Assembly: GCA_002286715.1 (NCBI GenBank)
Contig: NSJX01000035.1
Location: forward strand, 1-64,000
From: Dentipellis sp. KUC8613
Lineage: Eukaryota > Basidiomycota > Agaricomycetes > Russulales > Hericiaceae
Reading direction: 5' to 3'
DNA: 64,000 nt
In this document: positions 1 to 10,493 of the stretch, in pieces
Layout: each line of letters starts with the position of its first letter
How positions within the stretch are numbered: the first letter of the stretch is position 1
The notes under the pieces: model-generated
The model's input: only the letters and a program-made list of their open reading frames with translations
Database searches by the model: none
Told to the model about the DNA's origin: nothing
Translations under genes and position numbers: made by a program

Positions 1-936
1 ATTTCCACACAAAACTCACGGTGATCAATTTGGCTAAGAAATCAGCATGAAATTGGCATGTGATCAAAGATCACATGTCACCTTGCCCGCGGTGTTAGGA
101 AGGCGTACGGAGTTGGTTTGCAGAACATCGCACTCGAAGGTTACTTATATATACGTCAAGCAGGTCGAGAACACGGCAATTCGAACCGTCTATCCATGGC
201 ACATGTGCACACCTTCGCGCATCGGCGTGATTGAAGACGCGCAAGCAGATGGTGCCGTTGGTTGCGCATCAATGGCGGCAGTCGGAGAAGCAGGACCGTG
301 TCAGGGCGGCGCCGCGGAAGTATACTCGCTCGGCGCTTGGGCACCTGCATATATCATCTTATCAGATATCGGCAGCCGACACGTAATCCAACCGTGTCGT
401 AAACGGGACAAACGCGGATCCATATTCGTGAACCCCTCCTCATCGTTATTATAATGCACGGCCCGCATCCGTTTCATCGCGTAGATTTTGGGCACCCGGA
501 GACAGCTTGGGAATGAGCGGAATCAGGGGAATTGCGTATGGAAGGTGCCGCCGCAAAGTCCAGCCGGAAGTGGGGAGACGACCTTCCAACATATTTGACC
601 TACATAACTCATATGTACGTTAGTATTTTCTGCCGAGGGCTGCGAGCAAAAACGTACGTAGATGAGGATAGGATAATGACCTAGCAAGCAGCAAAAATGA
701 TACGTGCCTGGTGGATGCGTCACCAAACTTGGACCATTCACTAGATTTCCGGCTGCGGCGCCGACTTCGTGCTGGCATGACACATTAACACAACATCACC
801 AGAAGGTATCAGCGATACGACATTTGAGGCACATATAAGTAGGATCAATACAGATGCTCGGTACGTATTCCAGAAAGCACCAGGCCACTTAACTTGTCCA
901 TCGTATACTTATACTCATCGCACCGCGAACCCACTA
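1..936. other. Region without a supported gene
   Basis: Open frames exist on both strands but none shows a recognisable domain, a consistent intron pattern or a family motif. It is the 3' flank of the GH79 gene that ends at 937. I see no tRNA or repeat in it. Confidence 0.5.
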
Positions 937-3271
937 TCATCTGGCCACGACGAGCCAGGCGCCACCAACCAGGGCAAGAACGACTGCTGCACCAGACATC
1001 GCGTCCCTCGTTCCAGCAGCACTGTTCGCACTGCCCCGACTCGTGGCGCCCAGGCGGCCTCCCATGCCTTTCGGCCCATTGGAGGTCGCAAGGATGGATG
1101 GGTCGATTACGGCTGTGTTCACAGTCTTCGTCGTGGCGGTGGTTGGATACGTCACCGTCGAGCCGGGTGTGACTTCTTTCAGCGCATCGGGTGTCAAGAA
1201 GACCACCGCAACGCCGGGCGCTGGCACTTGAACGACGCACGAGTTCGCGCCTTGGTCGCATTGGATGGTCTTCACGTCAAAATTTCCTTCGAGACGGCCG
1301 TCGGATTGGAACACGTTACCAAGGGTCTGCAGTCGCGGATGAGGCTTAGAACAGTCAGAGATTGCAGCGTCACTTACCTGCCCGGCCCAGGTGAAGTTGC
1401 CCTTCTGAGCCACAGATTCCGCAGTGAGGTATTTGACCTGCACCGATGAGGGCGTCGCATTTGGCTGGTCGGTGTCACCTCCGCCGACAGCGATCGTAAC
1501 ACTCAGGTTCGTGTTTCCGGACGGATCGGTGACGAAGTTGAATAAGACTACTTTCGTCGGGGTGCCGTTCTCATAGACAGCGTACGCGGGAGTGTACATA
1601 TTGTTGTTGTTAGCGCCTAGGTCGAACACCTGGGATGTGTTGCTGGGACCGAGGATCTCGGCCATGACGAGGGCAGAGTAGTACACGGGGCCGATGGTCC
1701 ATTTGCGAAAGGTCGATTGATTCGTGGGAGGGGGAGTGAAGGGGTTGTAGAAAGCATTCTGACCGCCGACGTGGAGAAGAGCGCCGGAGAAATTATTGAA
1801 GGCCATGGTCAGACCCCAATCGAGCGCCCACATTGCCGCACCGAAGCTGTCGCTGACGCCGGGGAAGCCCCCGCAAGACGCCGTGTTCGTCTCAAACATC
1901 AATATAGGTTTGCCCACAGTCTGCGCATATGCCGTGGAGTTGATGTACGGGCTTACGAGATTTGTAGCAGATGTGTGATTTAAGTAGTTGGGGAAGACGT
2001 CTTGTGGCTGTTTGATAGACTGGCCGGTATTGAACTGAGCAGCACAGTTGTCGTCGGGATAGCTGGTTAGAAGTACGATATCAGTGCAATCAAAAACTTG
2101 AATCGGAGAGTCCGACGACTCACCGCTCCACGGACAGCGCACTGATATCGTTTGCAAATGAAGAGACGATATCCGTATCCCACACTTCTTCGGGCAACCA
2201 TGTACCGGACACGCTGGGAATGATAAACTGGTCTTTATCAGGTATTAGCTGGTCATCAGCGACCTGCGCGGTGAGGTTGGTGAATTCTGCAAGGTAATCA
2301 AAAGGGCCGTAAGTCTTCGCAAAAGTTAGTAATTGTAGATGATTGACGCAATGTAAGGCTTACGTCTGGCCGGTACTGATGGGACGCATAAAGATCCGGT
2401 TCGTTCCCTGCTTGAAATCCCAATAGAAAGTCGCCTAAAAGAGGCTGCGCTGTTTCCATAATTCCCAGAGAAAAAGGGGCGGTGTGGGAAAAGGGAATAC
2501 CTTATATTTTTTGAATCAGTTAGCGCGCATCTCGAGCAGCAGCTGTCACACACACCTAAATACCAACGCACGCCAGCAAGAGAAGAGATGTTCCTCATCA
2601 TGTACAGCAAATCTGCGGTGTATGTCAGCGCAGGAGCGTTTGTAGTCCCCGTTGCTGACGCGTAGTCTTTAGAGAGGATGGATCCACCGGCGATCGTCGT
2701 CACCAACTCAGCTGACTCCTGCGTGTTACCGCCAATCCGAACACGTACGCCTCCTGCTCGCTCCTTGATGCTGGCCATTAAATTGAGGAAAGGGACCTGA
2801 ACGAATGTGCTGTTACGCTCTCGTCAGCAGGCCATCGGCGACACAACCCGCCCAGCACATCTTACCTGTTTTTGCCCACTGTGGAGAAGCATGAGATGAT
2901 CTCAGGCGCTCGTACATCATGCGAAAATACGTACAAACTTGGTTTGCAATGGACATTTCCACTGAGAAGCCATAGAAATCGCCCGGGAGCTTGATGGACA
3001 TCCCACCCATTCCCCCACTGAATAATTGTAGACTGAATTTTGTAGTCACGGGCGGGTCGGAGGGTACAGCGGGAGGCTGCAGGACTGTCGGACCGTAAGC
3101 GGCCGCGCCTGTGTATGCTGCTGCTGCCGCGGTGCCAGTGCGCGTCCTGGATGAGTCCAATGACGAGCTGCCGCCGAATATTACTTGGGGATTATTCGGC
3201 TTATAGACGGTCATCTGCGCAAAGGCTATTGCCGAGCATATTGCAAGAGGGAAAAGAATCGAGATTTGCAT
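937..3271 (-). CDS. Secreted GH79 family glucuronidase
   Basis: Likely a secreted or cell-surface beta-glucuronidase-type glycoside hydrolase of family GH79, removing glucuronic acid from glycan side chains. The start at 3271 gives a clear signal peptide (MQISILFPLAICSAIAFA). The coding region is split by several short introns. Visible family blocks in order: ERAGGVRVRIGGNTQES (about 2720), GNEPDLY (about 2386-2411) with the expected acid/base Glu, GTWLPEEVWDTDI (about 2200), and MFETNTASCGG (about 1870-1900) with the expected nucleophile Glu. A C-terminal beta-domain follows. The last 17 residues are hydrophobic (AAVVLALVGGAWLVVAR) after a Ser/Gly/Asn-rich stretch, which would fit a GPI-anchor signal. 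Motifs are seen directly; the substrate is inferred from the family. Exon edges around 2040-2160 and 2460-2580 are approximate. Confidence 0.85.
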
Positions 3272-4102
3272 GGTGAAAGGGAGAGACAGGAAGAGAAGTG
3301 AGTGAATCCGGAGGCTTTCCTTCCTGGCCTTTGAGCTAGCATAGAGAGCATAGTCGCAAATGGGAAATGCCAGTTGTGGAGGCGCAGCCTTCGTATCATC
3401 ATATCAGGCTGCAGGGTGCACTATGATGAATTTTCCTGTCTCGACCAAAAACGAACCGTCAACAACGGAAACAGAGAGTACTTTTGTGAGATGTACTGCT
3501 TGACCTGTTCCCGAAAATCTCGATGACCTTATTAGCAGTAATAGAGCATGCATGCATGGTGTCAGGACATACCTTTCTTCGACTCTCAACGTAGTAGTCG
3601 ACACGAGTCAAGACCCGCATCAGATTTCGGCGCAAGAACTCGCCTGAGAATCAAATGTAGTCTTACGCAGCCTTAGTACGACTGCCTTGGGATCAATCAT
3701 ATGGATTCGCGATATCAGACACTTGAAACTGAGAATCGCGACGTGACGCCGAGAAGAAAGGGATAATGAGATGTTGAACCAGAGGACGTCGAGATACTGA
3801 TCATCCATGAGGGATAGATAGGGTCCAGAAAGTTGAGACGTTCGAAATAGCGATAGCGAGGCCGCCTAAATGACCCGGGTATATCAACTAGTTGAGTGAC
3901 TGTGGCTCGAAATAGGCGCTCAATGACAGACGTACCACAAGTGAGCGCCCGCACTCAAGCGCTCAAATCTCCGGACCAGAGTACTCTACACCATAGGCAT
4001 CGTCGCAGCCATTACATATGTATGCCGTCTGTCGGGTCCATTGTAGAGCGTTGGACCAACACAAAAACTTCAACAGAAAGAACTATCAAAAAACGACGTC
4101 AG
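3272..4102. other. Intergenic region, no supported gene
   Basis: This holds the GH79 5' flank and the stretch before the tRNA. Short open frames (for example near 3404-3604 and 3715-3954, minus strand) have no motif and no intron-exon logic that I can support. Confidence 0.45.
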
Positions 4103-4181
4103 TTCGGATACGGGGAATCGAACCCCGAGCTACCGCGAACCACTTGAGAGGCGGTAATGTTAGCCATTACACCATATCCGA
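4103..4181 (-). tRNA. tRNA-Glu (CTC) with a probable 7-nt intron
   Basis: Read on the minus strand, the acceptor arms TCGGATA and TATCCGA pair perfectly, the T-arm is CGGGG-TTCGATT-CCCCG, and the anticodon loop contains CTC. Removing 7 nt (AGTGGTT) one base after the anticodon restores a five-pair stem ACCGC/GCGGT with loop CTCTCAC, matching the usual fungal tRNA-Glu arrangement and a mature length of 72 nt. Without an intron a weaker stem ACCGC/GTGGT and an 11-nt variable region are needed, so the intron reading is better. The discriminator base is A. Confidence 0.9.
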
Positions 4182-4405
4182 CATGTTACTTTGGCTCTTA
4201 ATGTTTATTCAACTATTCGATGTGACATGTCTTATTAGATTCCGAACCTGGAGATTGCGACAAACAATCGAACCATCGTCTGCCAGCGCCTTATTGGTGT
4301 TTGGCAAATTGCTGCCTTGCAAACCGCAATAACAAAACCTTGATTCAGGTAAGCTACTCCCCAGAAGTTTGTTCAAGATATAGACATGATACCTGACCCA
4401 CAGTC

Positions 4406-5596
4406 ATGGCACGTCTGCTCGACCTTTCCAACGAGCTCTTGCTTATGATCGTTGCGGAAACTCTAGAAGTGGAGTCCCGTCGCTCTATGAAGACACGTCT
4501 TTCTAGGTTATCTCTGATCTGCAAGCGATTCAATGATGTCTGCGGACGGACGTTATTCCATTCCTATACCCTTGTCTTGCGCCGCTCATGGGGCAAATGC
4601 TTCCTCACACGTCAAACGCTCGGGCAATGGAACGTCAAATCCATCCGTGCTCGACTCGAACACTTGAAAAGCAAAGCTCCGTTCGTCCGGAAACTAGAAA
4701 TTTTTGATAGCCATTCTGAATGCAAGGCAGACCCACAGGACGTTTTACCCGCCATGATTATCCTGGAAGTACTGGACGTGCTGAAGACCCTCCAAAGTCT
4801 AGTTTCCGTCACATTCAAGGGCTTCTATCGCCGCCATGACATCTCAACTTTCCCCGTTCTACTCTGGGACTGGCTCGTTGCTATAAAGCCGCGCGAGCTA
4901 CGATTCGAAATGGAGTTCATGTTTCCGGAGAGTCTGCGACGGATTGATGGTGTCCAACTATTGGCGATGAAGCCATATACAGAAGCCACCAATCGCATCG
5001 TGCAGGTCAGTTCTACTACCATCATAGTCATGACTGTACATGTCAGTTACCGATGAAACACCATAAATAACCTCCTATCCTAGATGCAACGTCTACCGTC
5101 TCTGTACCTGCACTTCCCATATAGACAGCATTATTTCAAGTTCACACCTTATGACAGCCTCAAGTCTATAAATATGAAAGGCGACATTCTTCACGCAGAA
5201 GACCTTCCTCCCAAATTCTTCGATTTTACCCAGGTGCCTGAGGCCGATGTGCGTGTTGAAGCAACATTCGATGTGCAACTCAGGCTGCTTATCCCCATGA
5301 GCCACACGCCAAAATATAACATTATTCAACCACCCACGCGAATTCATCATTTTCAGGGATCATGGATTGAAGTATCGCGCCGCCTGCCCAATCTGTTTGC
5401 GGAAGATTTGGCATCGTGGGATGTGGTGCGAAACGATCGCACCGTCGTTCTGAAGCGCACTCCTCCGGGATTCCAAGGTTCCTTGAGCCAGGATCATCTT
5501 CCTGACGAGGAGAAGCAAAGACAGGAGCAGGCAGCCATAGATTACTATGATGAACTTCACCCGTTGCCGGAGGTCATCGAAGAACCTGACTGTTGA
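4406..5596 (+). CDS. F-box-like family protein, paralogue 1
   Basis: Probable F-box-like protein, a candidate substrate adaptor of an SCF ubiquitin ligase. The N-terminus (LLDLSNELLLMIVAETL ... LICKRFNDVCGRTLFHSY) has the F-box layout; the rest is a family-specific domain with the blocks SKAPFVRKL, KPRELRFEMEF, FTPYDSL, FFDF and LFAEDLASWDV, shared with the genes at 59329-60559 and 61006-62202. Exon 1 is 4406-5005, the intron 5006-5083 and exon 2 5084-5596, giving 370 residues. At 5297-5356 a 60-nt in-frame segment sits exactly where both paralogues have their second intron; its donor reads ATGAGC instead of GTGAGT. The insert adds 20 residues. F-box assignment is from pattern only; the family likeness is certain. 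Confidence 0.75.
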
Positions 5597-5701
5597 TACA
5601 TTTAACCATGCAGCAATCCAACACTGGTATTGAGACCTCGTCAATGTGGGCCTGCAGCAAATGTCATACAGCACAGACCGTCCAAGATCCGAACCAATTC
5701 T

Positions 5702-6280
5702 TCAGAAGTACCCGCCCAAACGAGCCCGGTGCGAGATCCCCGCTCTCCCTCTTCTCCCTATCGCCATCTTGCGCACCCTCTTTATCACCTCCACGTTCTT
5801 CTCCCCCTCCGCCTTCTCAAACAGCTCATACCACTCCCTCTTATGCTGCTCGGTATACACACACCCCGTCGGCTTATCCACCACCCGATTCCACGTCATC
5901 CCGACCGGCCGCCCAGGCTCGCGGCCAATACTCAGCATCTCGCAGAGCTTCAGCAGCGCCGCGACGGGCGGCAGGCTCGCGTGCCCCGGCATGACCTCTG
6001 GCGGGGGCAGGAAGGTGGGCGTGGGGGTCTCGTACAGCACGAGGAAGAGGCGCTTCCCGCCGCTGTTCGCACCGTACTCGGGGTACATGTGCGCGACGCC
6101 GCTCTGTGACTTGAGCTCGGTGAGGAAGTGCATGAGCACGCGCCGCGCGTCCGGCTGGGTGCCACCGAGGTCTGGGAAGGCGGTGCGGAAGAAGAGGAAG
6201 GGGTAGTCGAGGGGCACGGAGAACCCGAGGGTCCATTTGAAGCTGGTGTTCTCGTTTGGTGCTGTGGCTTGGTGGTCCAT
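5702..6280 (-). CDS. Hypothetical protein, single exon
   Basis: I do not recognise this protein. One open frame of about 192 residues starts at MDHQATAPNENTSFKW; an upstream in-frame Met at 6340 gives a less likely 20-residue extension. It contains SVPLDYPFLFFRTAFPDL, ARRVLMHFLTEL, GKRLFLVLYETPTPTFLPP and a basic tail (KRVRKMAIGRRGRAG). There is no signal peptide or membrane segment. Codon use is GC-biased like its neighbours, which supports coding. It converges with the F-box gene, whose stop lies about 100 nt away. Confidence 0.6.
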   Translation of the reverse strand: MDHQATAPNENTSFKWTLGFSVPLDYPFLFFRTAFPDLGGTQPDARRVLMHFLTELKSQSGVAHMYPEYGANSGGKRLFLVLYETPTPTFLPPPEVMPGHASLPPVAALLKLCEMLSIGREPGRPVGMTWNRVVDKPTGCVYTEQHKREWYELFEKAEGEKNVEVIKRVRKMAIGRRGRAGISHRARLGGYF

Positions 6281-6522
6281 GGTGGTGTTAAGTGCAGAAT
6301 ACAGAGAGAGTACGCAGGCGGAGGGTGGAGGCGTGCACAAGCGCGATCCATGTTGAAATTATATATCTCATTGTCTGCGGTAGAGTGCCGAGACAATGCC
6401 AACACCCATTGTCCTCACAACAAAGCAGTACAATCAAAGCAAATCCCAGACGCATCCCGTAGTACAAAGGATGTCCACAGGCCTCATGATGATCCAATCG
6501 TCTACGACATGACATCCACCGG

Positions 6523-9500
6523 CTACTTCCGCATCCCCCTCGCAATCTCCTCCAACAGCGCCTCAATCCGCGTCTGCCGCTTCTCCATCTCCTCCAAGCG
6601 CTTCGACCACGCGACGCCCCCCAGGCCCTCCTCCTTCTCCTCCGTCTGCTCCGCCGTCTCCGGGCCGTCCACCTGCGCCTGCGCCTGTGTCTGCGCCTGG
6701 CGCTCCGCGCGCTGCTGCTCCGGGCTCGCCGACAGCGGCGACGACCACCCATGCGCGAGCCCATGCCCACTGCCCCCCGTCGGGAACCGGCGCAGCGCCG
6801 TCGACTGCTGCTGCGGCACATCGACCGTCGGGCGCCGAATCATCGACGACAGCCTGCGGCGGCTCGCCGGCCCATAGCTCACGCCCTCGCGCGTGCCCGC
6901 CTGCAGCTGCTCGCCGCCGGGCGCGCCCTCGCGCTCGTCGACGACGAGCGGCTGGAAGATCTGCGCGAGCGGGCTCGCGAGGCTGTGTGCCGCCTCCGCG
7001 CCGCGGTTCAGGATCGAGCCGACGCGCTGCCGCGGGCCCGCGGCGCGCGGTGCGTCTTTTGGCGGCGAGGGCGGCAGGGAGGGCGCTTTGGACGCGAGCG
7101 GCGAGCTGGGCGGGTGGTGGCTGCTGCCGTTGGAGACGCTCCGGTGGGCGCCCATGGGTGGGGCCTCGCCGACGTCGTGCAGGTCGAGGGCGCTGTCGAG
7201 TTCGTCTTCGAGTTCGAAAATCTGGTGAAACGTAAATCAAGGCGGGCGGCAAGACGCAGAAGGTACGTACAGCATCGATGTCCGCATCGCCAGTGAACCC
7301 CTCGAAAAAAGCTGAAGCGTGCATTAGTGACAGCCGGTCGCGTAAGGCAAGGCAATATCGTACTGAAACGTTTCAGCTGTCTTGGGAGGGTCTCGAAAAT
7401 GCGCTCTGTCGTGGCCTGTATAGTCTCTTTGATCGTCGTGCTGCCGTGCTTCTTGGCTTGTCGCTCATAGACCGCGATGGCGATGAGAATCGGAAAATTA
7501 GTTACCCTTGGGACCAAAGTCAGTGTATATGCGTTGACAAGAAGTGAAGGGACAAATCGAACCTGATCATGAATACATTGACCTGAGGCCAGGATCAAAA
7601 TCCGAGATACTAGACGGGAAAGGAAAGCGACATGCCTTATGGAACCAACGTGGAGACAAGATGTAGCTAGAGGGAAGCAGGATGAAAAGAGCAGCCAGAT
7701 TTATTGGTGGCTGGTAGGAGAACAACGAGTCTGCCTTGACGCTATCGGGGGTCATGAGTATAGCTGGTAGATGGAAGTGGATGAAGCATACCCTTCAATG
7801 GTAGACACGGCGCGCCTGAACATAGCCTACGCGACGCATCAGTACTTGGATCTTTGGAAACAAAATCCAGCGCTACCTCTGCAGCCGCATCTTCGCTGAT
7901 CGTGGAGAACGTATGGGACAGAATCTACAAGCCGTCTATGAGAACGCCAAACAAAAATCCGAAATTAGCGCCAACTTACAGACACCAAAACTGTTCCGAG
8001 CAACATCGCACGTCAGTCATGAAATGTCAATGGAAGAAGACTATAGCTCGTACCTGTGACGAGTAGTGTATTGCTGAGGCATGCATACGTCACCATCAGC
8101 ATGGGACCGAAGACGGCATGGAAGTTCGCTGCAGCATTTCACATGAGCGCCCGTATAGATAACAGAATTTGAGGACGTACAAGCTTTCTCAAAGCCGCTG
8201 GCATCCAGCCCGAACCATATATCAAGCATCCACCACGCAATCTGACTGCACACGACACGGAATCACACAACTAGCATCGGGCGGGTGTAATATAACAACG
8301 GACCTCACTGTGTAACTGGAACGCAGACTTAGTGACAAAGATATGTTGATTGGTATGATCACTCACCCCGCTTCATTCCTGCTGAGGCTGGACACGAAAC
8401 ACGACGTGAGCATGGGGCACATGTTTGGCGAGAAGAATGGCTTACGTCCATAGCGCATATAGGAAACCGCCGAAGCAGAATGCAGCTATGAGCATCAGGG
8501 CTGTGAATTGTACGATCATCGCGCGTAGCGAGAGGACCATGAGGTTGTTCTTCAGAGTCACGAAAGCCAATCTAGCAGGTTGTCAAGAGGGTGAGCATGC
8601 CTTCTTGGAGAGGTAAAGGATGTAATTCACCGAGGGAAAAGCAAACATGCAATCAACGCTAAGCAATCGATTCCGGTATCCCTTGCCCACAGACCTGCGA
8701 AAGTTGTCGTCAGCAGGATAGAAGGTGCGAGATCGATATACGTACTATGGCTGGCCACACCGTATGTGCGGAACACGACATAGGTCGCGTAGATAGTGAC
8801 TATATGCGAGGTCAATTGAGGTACTGAGGATTTCATGGAAGATCTTACCGAATGCTACATCAAAACCATTCTGAGATGATGTCATACTGAATCAGTACTG
8901 CGTCAGATTTGCGAGGAATGAATCTGACCCAGGTACCAGTGAAGTACACTAAATTGATCGTTCAGACCCATAAGAATGAGCGCATATATCAAGGCATACC
9001 TTTGATCCCATGTTCTTGCATCGCTGCCGCCTTTTCCAGAGAGAAGCCCAGGGCGTATATCATGAAGACTATCTCCCATACATTAAGTCGGTCACGGTCG
9101 TTATATTCGATCGCGATCACGAAGAGGATGAACAGAATGAGAAAGCTAGAGTTCTTGGTTAAGACCCGTAACAGATGGCGAAGAGTGACAATTACGACCT
9201 ACTTCATATATTCTAGCACGGAACGTATAGCCGGAACTTTCAAACTGTAGATGATTAGCTTTCATGCGAAAACGCGTCGACATGGGCGTACCGATAATGG
9301 TCGAGCAACGGGGCGGTATGCGGATTATAGAAGTGAATAGGCGTGCGTTTATATGTCTGTGTGCAACATTCATGAGTCTTATCTCCCATAGAAGAGTATA
9401 TTAAACGCACGTCGGAAAGAATTGAGTGGCTACTATCTGCTTGGTAGACACACTTGCCGCTATGTTACGCATATAGTGAGATGGACGATAAGGAGAAGAT

Positions 9501-10290
9501 GAAGGACTAACATCCAGATAGCGTCAATGACTTTCTGGCACGGCGTACTCTTGATAAATCGTTTGGCTCTGCTAATTATAGCCATCTCAATGGCATTGCC
9601 TACTCGGTCATCGAGGTCGTCTCTTTCCTCTCTTGCCTGAGCTATGACATCTGGGTCAGCACCGCTGTACACCGGCCAGCTCGTCGTGGTAGCTAGAGCA
9701 AGATCCAAGAGGTGGTCGCCGTATTCGCGCAGTGCACGAATGGCTAAAATCTCGCATAGACTCGCACGTGTAGCCGATAACGAAGACGTCGTAAGGCTGC
9801 GGTCGCGGACGAAGTGGACACGGTTGAGGAGGAGGCAGAACACAACGGACATGTTGCCGTCTCGCTGTAGGGCGACGTATTTATCTGAGAGTGGTCGAAT
9901 TAGGGTATATGTAAGGTCCGGGGCTGTAAGCTGGAGATGAATCAATGTCATGCGATGTGCTCGAATTTTTGATAAACACAAACAGCTTCATAGCTCAATG
10001 GCGTATCTGCGGCCTCGTGCATAAGACAAGTTGTAGATATGATGTCACAGAAGGCGCACCAATGAAGTGCTAGAAGCGAGCCCGACACAGGTCAGACACG
10101 TTATATGCAAACAAGAAGTACTATCGCACTTCAATATCCTGAAAGACGCTATCGAATGAGACAGTGAAAGGTGTCCCGGAGAGTGTTATGTGCTTGCCTT
10201 TCGAATCATGTGTATCACAGGATAGACCGGGGTCGACTCGATGTCCTCCGGCCGGAGCAGCGGCTCTGCCTCTCTCGCAGACTCAGCCAT
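6523..10290 (-). CDS. YVC1: Vacuolar TRP-type cation channel Yvc1
   Basis: Homologue of fungal Yvc1/TrpY, the vacuolar-membrane channel that releases stored Ca2+. Diagnostic blocks in order: VYPVIHMIRK, TPLSYEALTAPDLTYTLIRP, EMAIISRAKRFIKSTPCQKV, GKCVYQADS, TYKRTPIHFYNPHTAPLLDH, LFVIAIEYNDRDRLNVWE-like TM segment, FLYALWTLSRNEAG, AWWMLDIWFGLDASGFEKA (pore), FHAVFGPMLMVTYACLSNTL, PRWFHKVNVFMIR. The last exon encodes a long Pro/Gln-rich cytosolic tail ending in a coiled coil. I trace about 26 exons and roughly 800 residues. Exons 2, 3 and 4 are only 9, 10 and 23 nt (10130-10138, 10060-10069, 9984-10006) and one exon is 11 nt (7980-7990). Two introns (donors at 10197 and 7635) begin with GC. The tiny exon near 8305-8320 is uncertain. 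Divergent from the APSES gene. Confidence 0.92.
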
Positions 10291-10427
10291 ATCGAAAGAT
10301 GTCAGCGAATATTTCTGCGGGTTCTGAGAGCGATGTAGAGGAAGAACATTGAGGGAGGACGGAAGAGCGGGTGGCGGGCAATAAGCTTGCGACGCGCCGA
10401 GGCTCGCGTGTTTTGGACTCCGCCTGC

Positions 10428-10451
10428 ACGCGTCGGGGCTGTATCACGCGT
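10428..10451 (+). promoter_or_regulatory. Two MCB boxes (ACGCGT) upstream of the APSES gene
   Basis: ACGCGT occurs at 10428-10433 and 10446-10451, 43-66 bp before the ATG at 10494, in the 203 bp shared by the divergent YVC1 and APSES genes. A third copy is at 10621-10626, inside intron 1 near its acceptor. ACGCGT is the MluI cell-cycle box bound by MBF (Mbp1-type APSES) complexes in yeasts. Presence is observed; function as an autoregulatory site is inferred. Confidence 0.55.
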
Positions 10452-10493
10452 CTCCCGTCGTCGTCCTCCTTGTCCCTTTGCCTCCGCACGCCC

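Noticed and set aside
47..454. Plus-strand frame of 135 codons at the window start
   Set aside because: Competing frames on the other strand and no recognisable sequence; cannot be supported.
5297..5356. U12-type AT-AC intron
   Set aside because: The U12 donor consensus (ATATCC) and AC end are absent; the segment starts ATGAGC and ends CAG, so a mutated U2 intron fits better.
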